Both the position numbers and the translations under genes were made by a program. A DNA stretch of 64,000 bases from Leptotrichia trevisanii DSM 22070. Lineage in GTDB: Bacteria > Fusobacteriota > Fusobacteriia > Fusobacteriales > Leptotrichiaceae. The DNA is taken from NCBI RefSeq assembly GCF_000482505.1, contig NZ_AXVL01000009.1, positions 1 to 64,000 on the forward strand. The letters are read 5' to 3'. Below are positions 43,577 through 52,387 of this stretch, one piece after another (position 1 is the stretch's first letter; each line of letters begins with the position of its first letter). Under the pieces are notes generated by a model, which saw only the letters and a program-made list of their open reading frames with translations, had not been told where the DNA came from and searched no databases.

Positions 43577-44266
43577 CTAAATAGTTTCCTTAAACATTAT
43601 CACAAATACAAAAACTAATAAAATACAGCAAACTAACAGAGAAGCTATTCCAAATATATTTACTAAAATTACGCAAAGTAATGATCCGATAAGGAAAAAG
43701 CCGTCTAATCCTAAATATATCCAGAAACTTTCTAAATGTGATTTGTCCTCAGTTTTGATATATTTAACTAAATTATCCATTCCGCTTCGCAAGTTTCCTG
43801 TACACATTGTTGTCGCTCCTGCTAACCCTCTAATTTTTCTAAAGCACTGATATTGAATTGCAGCGATAAAGGACATAATTATATTTACAACGATGTTCCA
43901 GTTTCCGCTTGGAACAAAAGAAATAAAAAACATTATTATGATTTGATAAATTATTACAATTTGCTGCCATCTAAAAATTTTATGCTTTTCAAATCTTGTT
44001 TTGATAAGTTCAGTAAACAATATTCCCAACGCAAAAAATAAAATTGGCATAAAATAATAGAAGGATTTCCCAAGCTCCCCTTTTCCTAAATTTATCGCTA
44101 AATAAACAATGTTCCCAGTCTGTGCATTAGCAAGGACTTTTCCACGGGTAATAAATGTGTATGCGTCCATAAATCCTCCAACCATGCACAGCATCATTCC
44201 CAACCGAAATGTTTCTGGCGGATACTCCTCTCCATTAAACAGAATTTTTCTAATTTTTTTGCTCAT
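43577..44266 (-). CDS. YoaK/DUF1275-family membrane protein
   Basis: 229 residues, about six membrane segments. The start LGMMLCMVGGFMDAYTFITRGKVLANAQTGNIVYLAI (in part) is the DUF1275 signature (GGxxDAxxFxxxGxVFxxxxTGN). Function unknown in all bacteria to my knowledge. It follows the response regulator gene by 23 bp, so it may be regulated with it. Confidence 0.85.
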   Translation of the reverse strand: MSKKIRKILFNGEEYPPETFRLGMMLCMVGGFMDAYTFITRGKVLANAQTGNIVYLAINLGKGELGKSFYYFMPILFFALGILFTELIKTRFEKHKIFRWQQIVIIYQIIIMFFISFVPSGNWNIVVNIIMSFIAAIQYQCFRKIRGLAGATTMCTGNLRSGMDNLVKYIKTEDKSHLESFWIYLGLDGFFLIGSLLCVILVNIFGIASLLVCCILLVFVFVIMFKETI

Positions 44267-44288
44267 CTAAAAAATTCACTCCCTTTTT

Positions 44289-44978
44289 TTATTTTTCCAA
44301 AATATCAAATTTGTAGCCAACTCCCCAAATTGTCTTAATATTCCACTTCTCGTGCTCATAATTATCCAGTTTTGCACGAAGCCTTTTTATATGTGTATCA
44401 ACAGTACGACTTTCTCCAAAATAGTCAAATCCCCAAATTAAATCCAGCAAATTTTCTCTTGTAAAAACTTTGTTCTGATTTGTTGCAAGAGTCCATAAAA
44501 TCTCTATTTCTTTCTTAGTCAACGAAATTATTTCATCATTTATCTTTACCGTAAAGTTATTCAAATCGATCTCAAGATTGTCAAATGTGAAAATTTTTGC
44601 ACTTTCATCATTTTTAGGTGTTATTCTACGTAAAATTGCATTTATTCTAGCTATAATCTCTCCTGGTGAAAACGGCTTCACAATGTAGTCATCTGCCCCT
44701 ATTTCTAGCCCCATTATTTTCTCATAGTCCTCTCCCCGTGCCGTAATCATTATAATCGGAACATTTGAAAAAGTACGCACTTCCCTGCATACATCAAAAC
44801 CATCCTTTTTTGGCATCATTACATCCAGCAGCACTATATCAAACTCATTTTCCTTAATTTCCTTCAAAGCATCTTCCCCATTAAAAACTGTACTTACAAT
44901 AAAATTATTCTTTTTGCAATATTCTGCCAGTATTGACACAATCTGCCTATTATCATCAACGATTAATACTTTATACAT
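44289..44978 (-). CDS. OmpR/PhoB-family response regulator (orphan)
   Basis: 229 residues from ATG 44978 (MYKVLIVDDN), preferred because GAGG sits 6 nt before it; a GTG four codons upstream lies within that SD. The receiver domain has the acidic pair in VDDN, phospho-acceptor Asp in DIVLLDVMMPKKDG and Lys in YIVKPFSPGE. The C-terminal winged helix ends KTIWGVGYKF. No kinase gene flanks it; the only unpaired kinase in the window is at 15029-16735. DUF1275 is the next gene. Confidence 0.93.
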   Translation of the reverse strand: MYKVLIVDDNRQIVSILAEYCKKNNFIVSTVFNGEDALKEIKENEFDIVLLDVMMPKKDGFDVCREVRTFSNVPIIMITARGEDYEKIMGLEIGADDYIVKPFSPGEIIARINAILRRITPKNDESAKIFTFDNLEIDLNNFTVKINDEIISLTKKEIEILWTLATNQNKVFTRENLLDLIWGFDYFGESRTVDTHIKRLRAKLDNYEHEKWNIKTIWGVGYKFDILEK

Positions 44979-45149
44979 ATTTATCCTCACTTTCCCTTTT
45001 ACTTTTACACAACTTTTCTGAAATCAAATTTAAAAATTTTTATTATTTTTCAAATCATTTAATTTTCTACACATCTTAAGTTTAAAAATACCGAAATACA
45101 TAATAAAATTTTATCATAATTTCTTTGAAATACAAACATTAAATTTTAT

Positions 45150-45177
45150 TTGACAAAATAATTTTTTATGATATAAT
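45150..45177 (+). promoter_or_regulatory. Promoter of ahpC
   Basis: TTGACA (45150-45155), 16-bp spacer, TATAAT (45172-45177) with TGA before it (extended -10). Confidence 0.85.
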
Positions 45178-45190
45178 GTAATCAAGAAAT

Positions 45191-45209
45191 ATTTGTAATC
45201 ATTTCAAAT
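45191..45209 (+). promoter_or_regulatory. PerR-box-like operator of ahpC
   Basis: ATTTGTAAT-C-ATTTCAAAT, 9-1-9, one mismatch, differing from the dps operator (4033-4051) at two positions. It lies 13 bp after the -10 box. Confidence 0.7.
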
Positions 45210-45244
45210 TAAAAATAATAATATTATTAAATTAGGAGGAAATT

Positions 45245-45811
45245 ATGTCTTTAATAGGAAAAAAAATTGAAAACTTTACAGCTCAGGCTTATCAAAACGA
45301 AGAATTCAGAGAAGTGAACTTTGAAAAGGATATGTTAGGGAAATGGAATATTTTCGTATTTTATCCAGCTGATTTTACATTTGTGTGCCCAACTGAATTG
45401 GAAGATCTGGAAGATCACAGGGAAGAATTGGAAAAATTAGGATTTAACGTTTATTCAGTGAGTACAGATACTCATTTTACCCACAAAGCGTGGCACGATC
45501 ACTCAGAAGCAATCGGAAAAGTTAAATACACAATGATTGGAGATCCAACAAAAGCTATTTCAAGAGAATTTGAAGTATTGAATGAAGAAAGCGGGCTAGC
45601 TTACAGAGGGACTTTCGTTGTAAATCCTGATGGAAAAATTGTTGCTTATGAAGTAAATGACGAAGGAATCGGAAGAGATGCATCAGAATTAGTAAGAAGA
45701 GCAAAAGCTGCAAAATTCGTAGCTGACAACCCAGGATTAGTTTGTCCAGCAAAATGGAAAGAAGGAGAAGCTACTTTAAAACCAGGATTAGATTTAGTAG
45801 GTAAAATCTAA
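45245..45811 (+). CDS. ahpC: Alkyl hydroperoxide reductase subunit C (2-Cys peroxiredoxin)
   Basis: 188 residues. The peroxidatic Cys48 is in [13 protein letters not shown], and the resolving Cys is in [10 protein letters not shown] near the C-terminus, so it is a typical 2-Cys AhpC. It reduces hydrogen peroxide and organic peroxides, taking electrons from AhpF-type proteins. RBS TTAGGAGG. A strong promoter and PerR-box-like palindrome precede it. It is followed by an AhpF N-terminal-domain gene, 141 bp downstream. Confidence 0.97.
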   Translation: MSLIGKKIENFTAQAYQNEEFREVNFEKDMLGKWNIFVFYPADFTFVCPTELEDLEDHREELEKLGFNVYSVSTDTHFTHKAWHDHSEAIGKVKYTMIGDPTKAISREFEVLNEESGLAYRGTFVVNPDGKIVAYEVNDEGIGRDASELVRRAKAAKFVADNPGLVCPAKWKEGEATLKPGLDLVGKI

Positions 45812-45952
45812 TAATTTTAAACTTTTATAAATAACTTAAATAACAGCATTATTCAAAATCAGACTCAAAAATTGACTGTATTATCAAACCTCTAATTAAT
45901 CTAATTTTTCCGTTTGATTTTGAAAATTTTATATAAATCAGAAGGAGGGAAA

Positions 45953-46585
45953 ATGGCTTTATTAGATAGCAATATCGTAGAACAGTTAAAAGGTTATTTT
46001 GACAAAATTAATGGAAATATTGAGTTAGTTTCATTTTTAAATGACAGTGATAAATCAAAAGAATTGGATAGTTTCTTGCAGGAAGTAGACGCTATTTCTG
46101 AAAAAGTAAACTATGTGAAAAAAACATTTGAAAACGATAAGACTGATTTGGAAAAAGCAAACATTACTCGTCCAACATCTTTTACAATTTTAAAAGATGG
46201 AGAAAATACTGGAATTAATTTTTCAGGCATTCCTGGAGGACATGAATTCAACAGTTTTATTCTAGCAGTTTTAGGACTTGCGGGACTTGGAAAAAAACTG
46301 GAAGGGGAACAGCTTTCAAAAGTTGAATCAGTTAATAAGCCTGTAAATATTGAAACGTTTGTTTCGTTATCTTGCACACATTGTCCAGATGTAGTTCAAG
46401 CCTTAAACCTAATTTCATCAAATAATAAAAACATCACAGCAACAATGGTAGATAGTGCAGTATTTTTTGAAGAAGCAAAAGAAAAAGATATTCAGGCAGT
46501 ACCGGTTGTATTCATAAACGGAGAGCAAAAATCAGTTGGTGCAAAAACTATTGAAGAATTAATAACGCTTGTTACCAACGCATAA
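45953..46585 (+). CDS. Stand-alone AhpF N-terminal (double thioredoxin) domain
   Basis: 210 residues from ATG 45953, chosen because GAAGGAGGG ends 4 nt before it. It aligns over its whole length with the first ~200 residues of E. coli AhpF (DSNIVEQLKGYFDKI; GIPGGHEFNSFILAVL; LSCTHCPDVVQALNL), with the redox CxxC at Cys141/Cys144. The FAD/NADH disulfide-reductase half is absent, so electrons must come from another protein such as thioredoxin reductase. Placed after ahpC, it likely re-reduces AhpC. A 10-bp inverted repeat (45852-45861 with 45915-45924) lies in the gap and may fold. Confidence 0.88.
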   Translation: MALLDSNIVEQLKGYFDKINGNIELVSFLNDSDKSKELDSFLQEVDAISEKVNYVKKTFENDKTDLEKANITRPTSFTILKDGENTGINFSGIPGGHEFNSFILAVLGLAGLGKKLEGEQLSKVESVNKPVNIETFVSLSCTHCPDVVQALNLISSNNKNITATMVDSAVFFEEAKEKDIQAVPVVFINGEQKSVGAKTIEELITLVTNA

Positions 46586-46666
46586 TTATGCAAAATATAA
46601 AAATAAAATAAAGAAACTTGATTTATCTAAAAATTTGGGAGAAAAAATAAAACTTGTGAATAAATG

Positions 46667-46711
46667 AAAAAAGAGAATATTCAGGAATTTGTCCTTTATA
46701 CTCTCTTTTTT
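46667..46711. terminator. Bidirectional terminator
   Basis: AAAAAAGAG (46667-46675) pairs with CTCTCTTTTTT (46701-46711), between the AhpF-domain gene and the SUFU-domain gene that converge on it. Confidence 0.75.
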
Positions 46712-46713
46712 AT

Positions 46714-47394
46714 TTAAAACACTGATTTTCTACTATAGTTTGTTACATCGCTGTTTAATTTTTCATATAATTCTTTAACAGTTGTCTCTTTATTTTGAAT
46801 TGCTTTCAGTTCATTATCAGTTACTCCGATAAATTGTATAAATTCCACTTTTCCGTTAACTGTATCAATTATTCCAGCTTTTTCATCAGGAATAGTAATA
46901 AATCCTGTAATATTTGATTTTTTATTTACATCCATTCCTTCCGTCTGCCCTGTGTATAAATATTCATATGGTCTAAATATTTCTCCACTAGAAAATGTCG
47001 CTCTTGCAATTGTTTGCAAAATTCCACAAATTCCCTTTAATTCAGCTTCCTCATCAGCATAATTATCTTTTTTTAATTTTAATGTAAATTCCATTCCATA
47101 ACCGCTATATTCTGCATTTTCACTTACTTTTTCATGCAGTTCAGACAATCCATAAGTAACAAAGTGCCAATAATTTCCTCCATCATAAATACTAATACCA
47201 TCCAAAGGATCATTTCCACCAAATCTCCATTTTATCATTGCCGCATAATGCAATGGATTTTTCTGGTCTGGATAAAGTTTATTAAAAGTTTCTGTAATAG
47301 CATCCCAGCCATCTGTATTTATTTCTTCAGAAACTGTTTCAGCATCATTCTCTTTTTCATTTTCTTTCTTAAATAATTTATCAAATAATTCCAT
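46714..47394 (-). CDS. Suppressor-of-fused (SUFU) domain protein
   Basis: 226 residues. After an acidic start the SUFU domain (about 28-200) is recognised from GWDAITETFNKLYPDQKNPLHYA and DGISIYDGGNYWHFVTYGLSELHEK. Named from a Drosophila Hedgehog component; the bacterial function is unknown, though bacterial forms are often found near toxin or immunity genes. No signal peptide. Monocistronic. RBS TTAGGAGG. Confidence 0.85.
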   Translation of the reverse strand: MELFDKLFKKENEKENDAETVSEEINTDGWDAITETFNKLYPDQKNPLHYAAMIKWRFGGNDPLDGISIYDGGNYWHFVTYGLSELHEKVSENAEYSGYGMEFTLKLKKDNYADEEAELKGICGILQTIARATFSSGEIFRPYEYLYTGQTEGMDVNKKSNITGFITIPDEKAGIIDTVNGKVEFIQFIGVTDNELKAIQNKETTVKELYEKLNSDVTNYSRKSVF

Positions 47395-47435
47395 AAAAAT
47401 TTCCTCCTAAGTGTCATCATTGCTAATTAAAAAAA

Positions 47436-48383
47436 TTATTTTTTTCTAATTTTCTTACTTTTCAAATTACTGGCTTTTTTCATATTTTTCCCCATCTTGC
47501 TTCCATCTGGATTCTCCTTTTTTTCTACAAATATGCTCTTATCTCTAAAGCCGGCATCATAGCCCTTTGTTTCAAACCACTCTGTTTTAGCTGCTTCAGT
47601 TTGAGCTTTTATCTCTTGTTTCGTCATTTTATCCCCATTTTTTATTTTAAAGTACATTTCTGGATCAACTCTGTTTATAAGCCCTTTTCCACGCATTTCA
47701 AAGGCTATTTCAAAATGAAGATGTGGAGCGTGTGTCCCACTTGCATTTCCTGTCACGCCTGATTTAGCTATCACTTGCCCAGCCTTTACTGTATCTCCAA
47801 TTTTTACATTTACTTTGCTCAAATGACAATATCTGATATATTTTATCTGCATTGTATTGGAATCATAATTTGGGCTATATGCCCATTCTCTTGCACTTTC
47901 TTTAGGCTTGAAATTTTTTCTTTTTATTTTTTCAAGTTCCTTTGGATCAACTTCCAAGTAAAAATTTAATCCATACCCTGTTTTATCCACATACATATCC
48001 ACAATTTTCCCATCCAGCACAGCATAAACATCCGTTCCCGGCAATGCAAAAATATCAATCCCTTGATGTCCTCTTGCCCCATTGCTCCGAGTCAGCCCAA
48101 ATTTAGCCCAGTCAGGATAAACTTCCCCACGAAAATTATAATAGGTAACTTGCGGATTCTTTATCGGATCAATCCTGAAAATCTTATCATCCTCTTCTTC
48201 ATTCACGACATTATTTCCAGAATTAATATTTTTCCTGCTAAATATCATTCCAAAAATTATAATTCCTAAAATTAATAAAGCCGTTATCCCCAAAATTACC
48301 CCTGTTTTCTTGCCAGATTTTGAATTTTTACTTTTCCCTTTTTCTTCAATTTTATTCTCTAAATTCTTATTTTCATTATCCAT
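47436..48383 (-). CDS. Membrane-anchored M23 peptidase (LytM-like)
   Basis: 315 residues. Cytoplasmic Lys-rich tail, one membrane helix (about 28-48), acidic linker, then the M23 domain with zinc ligands in GHQGIDIFALPG (His106, Asp110) and HLHFE (His221, His223; His187 in RYCHLS). A zinc endopeptidase that cleaves peptidoglycan cross-bridges. It has an insert of about 45 residues (145-180) inside the domain. The C-terminal tail is Lys-rich. Its role is probably envelope remodelling. Confidence 0.88.
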   Translation of the reverse strand: MDNENKNLENKIEEKGKSKNSKSGKKTGVILGITALLILGIIIFGMIFSRKNINSGNNVVNEEEDDKIFRIDPIKNPQVTYYNFRGEVYPDWAKFGLTRSNGARGHQGIDIFALPGTDVYAVLDGKIVDMYVDKTGYGLNFYLEVDPKELEKIKRKNFKPKESAREWAYSPNYDSNTMQIKYIRYCHLSKVNVKIGDTVKAGQVIAKSGVTGNASGTHAPHLHFEIAFEMRGKGLINRVDPEMYFKIKNGDKMTKQEIKAQTEAAKTEWFETKGYDAGFRDKSIFVEKKENPDGSKMGKNMKKASNLKSKKIRKK

Positions 48384-48419
48384 AGTTAATTTGCTAAATT
48401 TATATAGCCTCTCCTTCTT

Positions 48420-48890
48420 TTATTTATTTTTTTCTTCATCCAAAATATATTCTTCAATGTAAAAATTAGAAATATGTGAAGAAAATCCTTCTATTTTCTG
48501 ATATTCTTTTATTTTCTTCCTAGCTTCTAATTTTGACGAACATACTGATAAAATTCGATGTTTTTCTTTTATTTTATCTTTACCAATGTAATAAAAATGA
48601 GAAAGTACGTATAATTTTTGATTTTTTGAATTGTCAATTTCTACATCATCTTCTCTATAATAAGTAACATAACCACCTTCCCATCCAGCATATTTATCCA
48701 AATGACATTTTTCGAGCCAGAACCCATCCAAATGTGAACAAAATCCTTTAATTTTTTTATATTTTTCCAGTGCCTTCAATCCTTCTTCCTTTGTATAATA
48801 GGCACCTAAAAACCTTGCTTCCTCATTCCACTTATATTTATCATAGACATCTCCATAATCATATCCATGTGATAAAATCCATATTCCCAT
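48420..48890 (-). CDS. Protein with two tandem DUF7336-like domains
   Basis: 156 residues, internally duplicated. Residues 3-70 (WILSHGYDYG ... GLKALEKYKKIKGFCSHLDGFWLE) and 88-150 (YVLSHFYYIG ... ARKKIKEYQKIEGFSSHISNFYIEE) share the same layout: beta strand, x-SH-x, helix with an aromatic/Lys-rich EKY, then GF-SH. The 59-residue gene just upstream is a third, single copy. The domain name is from memory and function is unknown. RBS TAGGAG. Confidence 0.65.
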   Translation of the reverse strand: MGIWILSHGYDYGDVYDKYKWNEEARFLGAYYTKEEGLKALEKYKKIKGFCSHLDGFWLEKCHLDKYAGWEGGYVTYYREDDVEIDNSKNQKLYVLSHFYYIGKDKIKEKHRILSVCSSKLEARKKIKEYQKIEGFSSHISNFYIEEYILDEEKNK

Positions 48891-48957
48891 AGTTGATCTC
48901 CTAATTATTTAAGGCTTTTAGATTTAAACCCTTTTGTGTAGTAATCTTTCCCAATTA

Positions 48958-49137
48958 TCATGGTTCTATTTTAAATCCTTCAGGAAAATCCCTAAAACCT
49001 TTCATTTCTTTCCATTTATCAACAATTTCCAATGCCTTTTCCTTTGTTGAAAAAAAGCCTATTAATTTATCATCATCCTTTTCATCTCTATGATACAGCA
49101 TGTACACTTTTTTTATCTTTTGTTTTTCAGATTTCAT
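48958..49137 (-). CDS. Single DUF7336-like protein
   Basis: 59 residues, ATG 49137 to TGA 48958, RBS AAGGGAG. It has the same pattern as each half of the next gene: VYMLYHRDEKD, then a helix AXXIVDKWKEMKGF, then FPEGFKIE. This looks like the basic unit from which the two-domain protein (48420-48890) arose by duplication. Function unknown. Confidence 0.65.
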   Translation of the reverse strand: MKSEKQKIKKVYMLYHRDEKDDDKLIGFFSTKEKALEIVDKWKEMKGFRDFPEGFKIEP

Positions 49138-49205
49138 AATTTATTCTCCCTTTTACAAAATCAATGAACTTATAAAAATCAACACATTAATAATTTTAAA
49201 AAACT

Positions 49206-50411
49206 TTATCTCTTTTTCAATTCACAAACAACTTCACTCAAAATATCATAAGCCAGCTCCATCTTACTTTTCTGACTAATTTCCACCGAAGTCCTATCTT
49301 TTTTAATAATCTCAATCACATTTTCATCGCTGCCCATTACAGACGCATTATTTGCCACTATAATATCCAAATTTTTCTTTTCCAGCTTTTTTAAGGCATT
49401 TTCCCTTATCTCATTAGTTTCTGCCGCAAATCCAACTAATAGCTGTTTTTCCTTCTTCTTACTCATCTCTAGCAAAATATCAGGATTTCTAACCAATTCT
49501 ATAACCAAATCTGAATCAGATTTCTTTATTTTTTCGTTTTTGTATTCCTTTGGTCTGTAATCAGCAACTGCCGAACAAGCTACGAAAATATCAGTATTTT
49601 TAAAAAATTCATCCACTTTTTCGTACATTTCAAGTGCTGATTCTACAGAAATAAAGTTTTCAAGTCCATTTGGAACTTTCAAATCCGTAGGCCCGCTAAT
49701 TAAAGTTACTTCTGCTCCCAGATCAGCAGCCGCCTGAGCAAGTGAATATCCCATTTTACCACTTGAATTATTTGACAAATATCTGACAGGATCAATATTT
49801 TCCTTTGTTCGCCCACTCGTTATAAGAATTTTTTTACCTTTTAGTGCAGTATCAAAATTTTCTATTTTTGAAAAAATACTATACCTTTCTATTTCGTCAA
49901 CAATATCTTCTGGCTCACTCATTCTGCCTTTGGCACTATAATTGCAGGCAAGCAGTCCTTCCTCTGCATCAATAAACCTGTATCCAAAAGATTTCAGTTT
50001 ATCAATATTCTCTTTTAAAATCGGATTTTCATACATATTTACATTCATCGCCAAAGCAAAAAACACTGGCTTTCTAACTGAAAGAGCAGCAAGAACCGTT
50101 GTAAGCATATCGTCTGCAATCCCATTTGCAACTTTTCCAATTATATTATAAGTCGCAGGTGCAATCAAAACCATATCCGCCCAATCCGCAAGTGAAATAT
50201 GCTCCACCTCATAATGCGGATTACTGTCCCACATATCCACATAAATTCTATTTCTTGATAAAGTTTCAAGAGTCAAAGGTCCAATGATTTTTGTAGCATT
50301 TTCAGTCATCACAACTTTTACATTATATCCTTTCTTTTTCAAAAGCGATACAATTCCAGCTGATTTATATGCCGCAATTCCCCCTGTAACTCCTACTAAA
50401 ATATTTTTCAT
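49206..50411 (-). CDS. coaBC: Bifunctional phosphopantothenoylcysteine decarboxylase / synthetase
   Basis: 401 residues. CoaC half (1-190) with VGVTGGIAAYKS, the His in NPHYEVEHISLADW, PATYNIIGKVANGIADD and active-site Cys in LLACNYSAKGRM. CoaB half (about 190-401) with ILITSGRTKENIDPVRYLSNNSSGKMG and CSAVADYRPK. It makes 4'-phosphopantetheine for CoA. The gap to cysS is 26 bp, so cysS-coaBC form one transcript; cysteine is used by both products. Confidence 0.96.
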   Translation of the reverse strand: MKNILVGVTGGIAAYKSAGIVSLLKKKGYNVKVVMTENATKIIGPLTLETLSRNRIYVDMWDSNPHYEVEHISLADWADMVLIAPATYNIIGKVANGIADDMLTTVLAALSVRKPVFFALAMNVNMYENPILKENIDKLKSFGYRFIDAEEGLLACNYSAKGRMSEPEDIVDEIERYSIFSKIENFDTALKGKKILITSGRTKENIDPVRYLSNNSSGKMGYSLAQAAADLGAEVTLISGPTDLKVPNGLENFISVESALEMYEKVDEFFKNTDIFVACSAVADYRPKEYKNEKIKKSDSDLVIELVRNPDILLEMSKKKEKQLLVGFAAETNEIRENALKKLEKKNLDIIVANNASVMGSDENVIEIIKKDRTSVEISQKSKMELAYDILSEVVCELKKR

Positions 50412-50436
50412 TTTTTCCCTCTTTTTAAATCAAAAA

Positions 50437-51888
50437 TTACAATAAATTATAATCTGTACTTCCATCCTTATTATCCTTAATTTCCACGCCAAGTTTCTTC
50501 AACTCATCCCGAATTTCATCAGATAACTTGAAATTTTTCTCGCTTCTTGCCTCACTTCGTAATTTTATCAGTAATTCAATTAATTTTTTTGTTAATTCCA
50601 TATTTTCTCCATCTTCCTCCTTCACAGCATTTTCTACTTCAATCGCTATCCCAAACACATTCTCCAATTTTTGTTTCAAAGAATCATAAGATTTTTTAAT
50701 TTCCACATAAATTGTGGAAAACTCCTCTCCTTTTGTGGAAATAAATTTATTCGTCTCTCGAATTTGGTCAAAAATTGTCGCTAGTGCCTGTGGCGTGTTC
50801 ATATCCTCATCCATCGCAAATTCAAATTTTTTATCAAATTCATCAATTTTTTGAGAAAACTCTGAATTTTTAATATTTTCTATTTTTTCATTCTTATATT
50901 TTTCAACAATATCTTCAAATTTATTCATTGATTTCACAATATTTTGCAATGCTTTTTTCGTATCCTCCATATTCTCAAATGAAAAATTAATTGGCTTTCG
51001 GTAATGCGTACTTAGAATAAAAAGTCTTACTACATTCCCAGAAAATTTTTCAAGTATTTCACGAAGTAAAAAGAAATTTCCTAACGATTTTGACATCTTG
51101 TCGCCATTTATCTGAATAAATCCGTTGTGAAGCCAGTAATTTGCAAAGTTTCCGTGATAAGCACACTTGCTTTGGGCAATCTCATTTTCATGATGTGGGA
51201 AAACTAAATCCTGTCCACCGCCATGAATATCAAATGTATCCCCAAGATATTTTTTTGCCATCGCACTACATTCTATATGCCATCCAGGACGCCCCTGTCC
51301 CCAAGGCGATTCCCAAAACGGCTCTCCATCCTTCTTTTTCTTCCAAAGTGCAAAGTCTACTGGATTTTTCTTAATTTCCGACACATCAATCCTAGCCCCA
51401 AGTTCTAGCTCCTCAATTTTCTGATTTGACAATTTCCCATAATCCTTATATTTTTTCACCTCAAAATAAACATCCCCATCTTTCTCATAAGCAAACCCAT
51501 TGTCAATTAATTTTTGAATAATCTCAATAACTTCTGACATATTCTCAGTAACCTTAGGTCTTTTCACACTCTCAAGAATATTCAGCTTGCTAATATCCTC
51601 AAAAAAATATTTTATATATTTTTCCGAAACCTCACTCGCAGAAGTCCCTTCTTCCATAGACTTATTTATAATTTTATCATCCACATCCGTAAAATTCTGC
51701 ACAAACTCAACTTCCATCCCCTTATGCTCAAAATACCGTGCCAACGTATCAAAAACCACAATTGGACGTGCATTCCCCAAATGTATATAATTATAAACAG
51801 TAGGCCCGCAAACATACATTTTTACCTTATTTTCTTCTATTGTCTTAAATTCTTCGATTTTATTCGTCATTGTGTTGTAAAGTTTCAT
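50437..51888 (-). CDS. cysS: Cysteinyl-tRNA synthetase
   Basis: 483 residues. Class I synthetase signatures CGPTVYNYIHLGNARP (HLGN is the HIGH motif) and KMSKSLGN. Zinc ligands Cys in YVCGPT, CSAM and the HHENE segment. DALR-type anticodon domain at the C-terminus. It charges tRNA-Cys. No fusion or truncation. Confidence 0.97.
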   Translation of the reverse strand: MKLYNTMTNKIEEFKTIEENKVKMYVCGPTVYNYIHLGNARPIVVFDTLARYFEHKGMEVEFVQNFTDVDDKIINKSMEEGTSASEVSEKYIKYFFEDISKLNILESVKRPKVTENMSEVIEIIQKLIDNGFAYEKDGDVYFEVKKYKDYGKLSNQKIEELELGARIDVSEIKKNPVDFALWKKKKDGEPFWESPWGQGRPGWHIECSAMAKKYLGDTFDIHGGGQDLVFPHHENEIAQSKCAYHGNFANYWLHNGFIQINGDKMSKSLGNFFLLREILEKFSGNVVRLFILSTHYRKPINFSFENMEDTKKALQNIVKSMNKFEDIVEKYKNEKIENIKNSEFSQKIDEFDKKFEFAMDEDMNTPQALATIFDQIRETNKFISTKGEEFSTIYVEIKKSYDSLKQKLENVFGIAIEVENAVKEEDGENMELTKKLIELLIKLRSEARSEKNFKLSDEIRDELKKLGVEIKDNKDGSTDYNLL

Positions 51889-51930
51889 TTTTTTCTCCTT
51901 GAAAAATCTTCTTATTTTTTAGATTATTTC

Positions 51931-52329
51931 TTATAAAATCTTAATATTTTCTATTAAAAATTTTTTTAATGTTTGATTTTTTCCTTCTTTGTAATCTTCA
52001 TTATAATATTTAATATTCCGTAAACAATCTGTATATTCAATGTCCTTTTGCATTTCTTTTTCAATTTCTGTCAATCCTTCACTATCCATTAGACTTTCTA
52101 AAACTTCATTTTCATTTTTTTCATAAAATAATTCTAATTCAACAACTGTGCTTCTAAATATTTTAAAACAATGATAAATGCTTTCTAAAATTCTAGTTTT
52201 TCCACTTCCATTAACTCCAATTAAAATTATTGTATCCAAAATTTTGTCGTTGCTCTTAAAATTTATATTCAAATTTTTAAGTCCATTATATTCTTTAATA
52301 TGAATTTTTCTAATTTTCATACGCTTCAA
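51931..52329 (-). pseudogene. Truncated AAA/RecF-like ATPase
   Basis: 132 residues from TTG 52329, whose SD GAGGA sits about 6 nt before it. Residues 1-60 are the first strands and Walker A (GVNGSGKT) of an AAA15/RecF-like P-loop ATPase (IRKIHIKEYNGLKNLNINF), but the protein ends before signature and Walker B. The normal family is 300-600 residues. It is either a truncated gene or a regulatory stub; a decayed anti-phage or abortive ATPase is one origin. Confidence 0.7.
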
Positions 52330-52387
52330 CCATTCCTCTAAGTTAAAATTTTTATTTAAAAATAGTTATTTAATTAAATTAAATCAC

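Noticed and set aside
44289-44978. Regulator as the cognate partner of the tannase-linked kinase
   Set aside because: They are about 28 kb apart; being unpaired in one window is not evidence of pairing, so it is only noted.
45852-45924. 10-bp inverted repeat in the ahpC to AhpF-domain gap
   Set aside because: The loop is 53 nt and AT-rich; it may fold but no function or T run supports a terminator.
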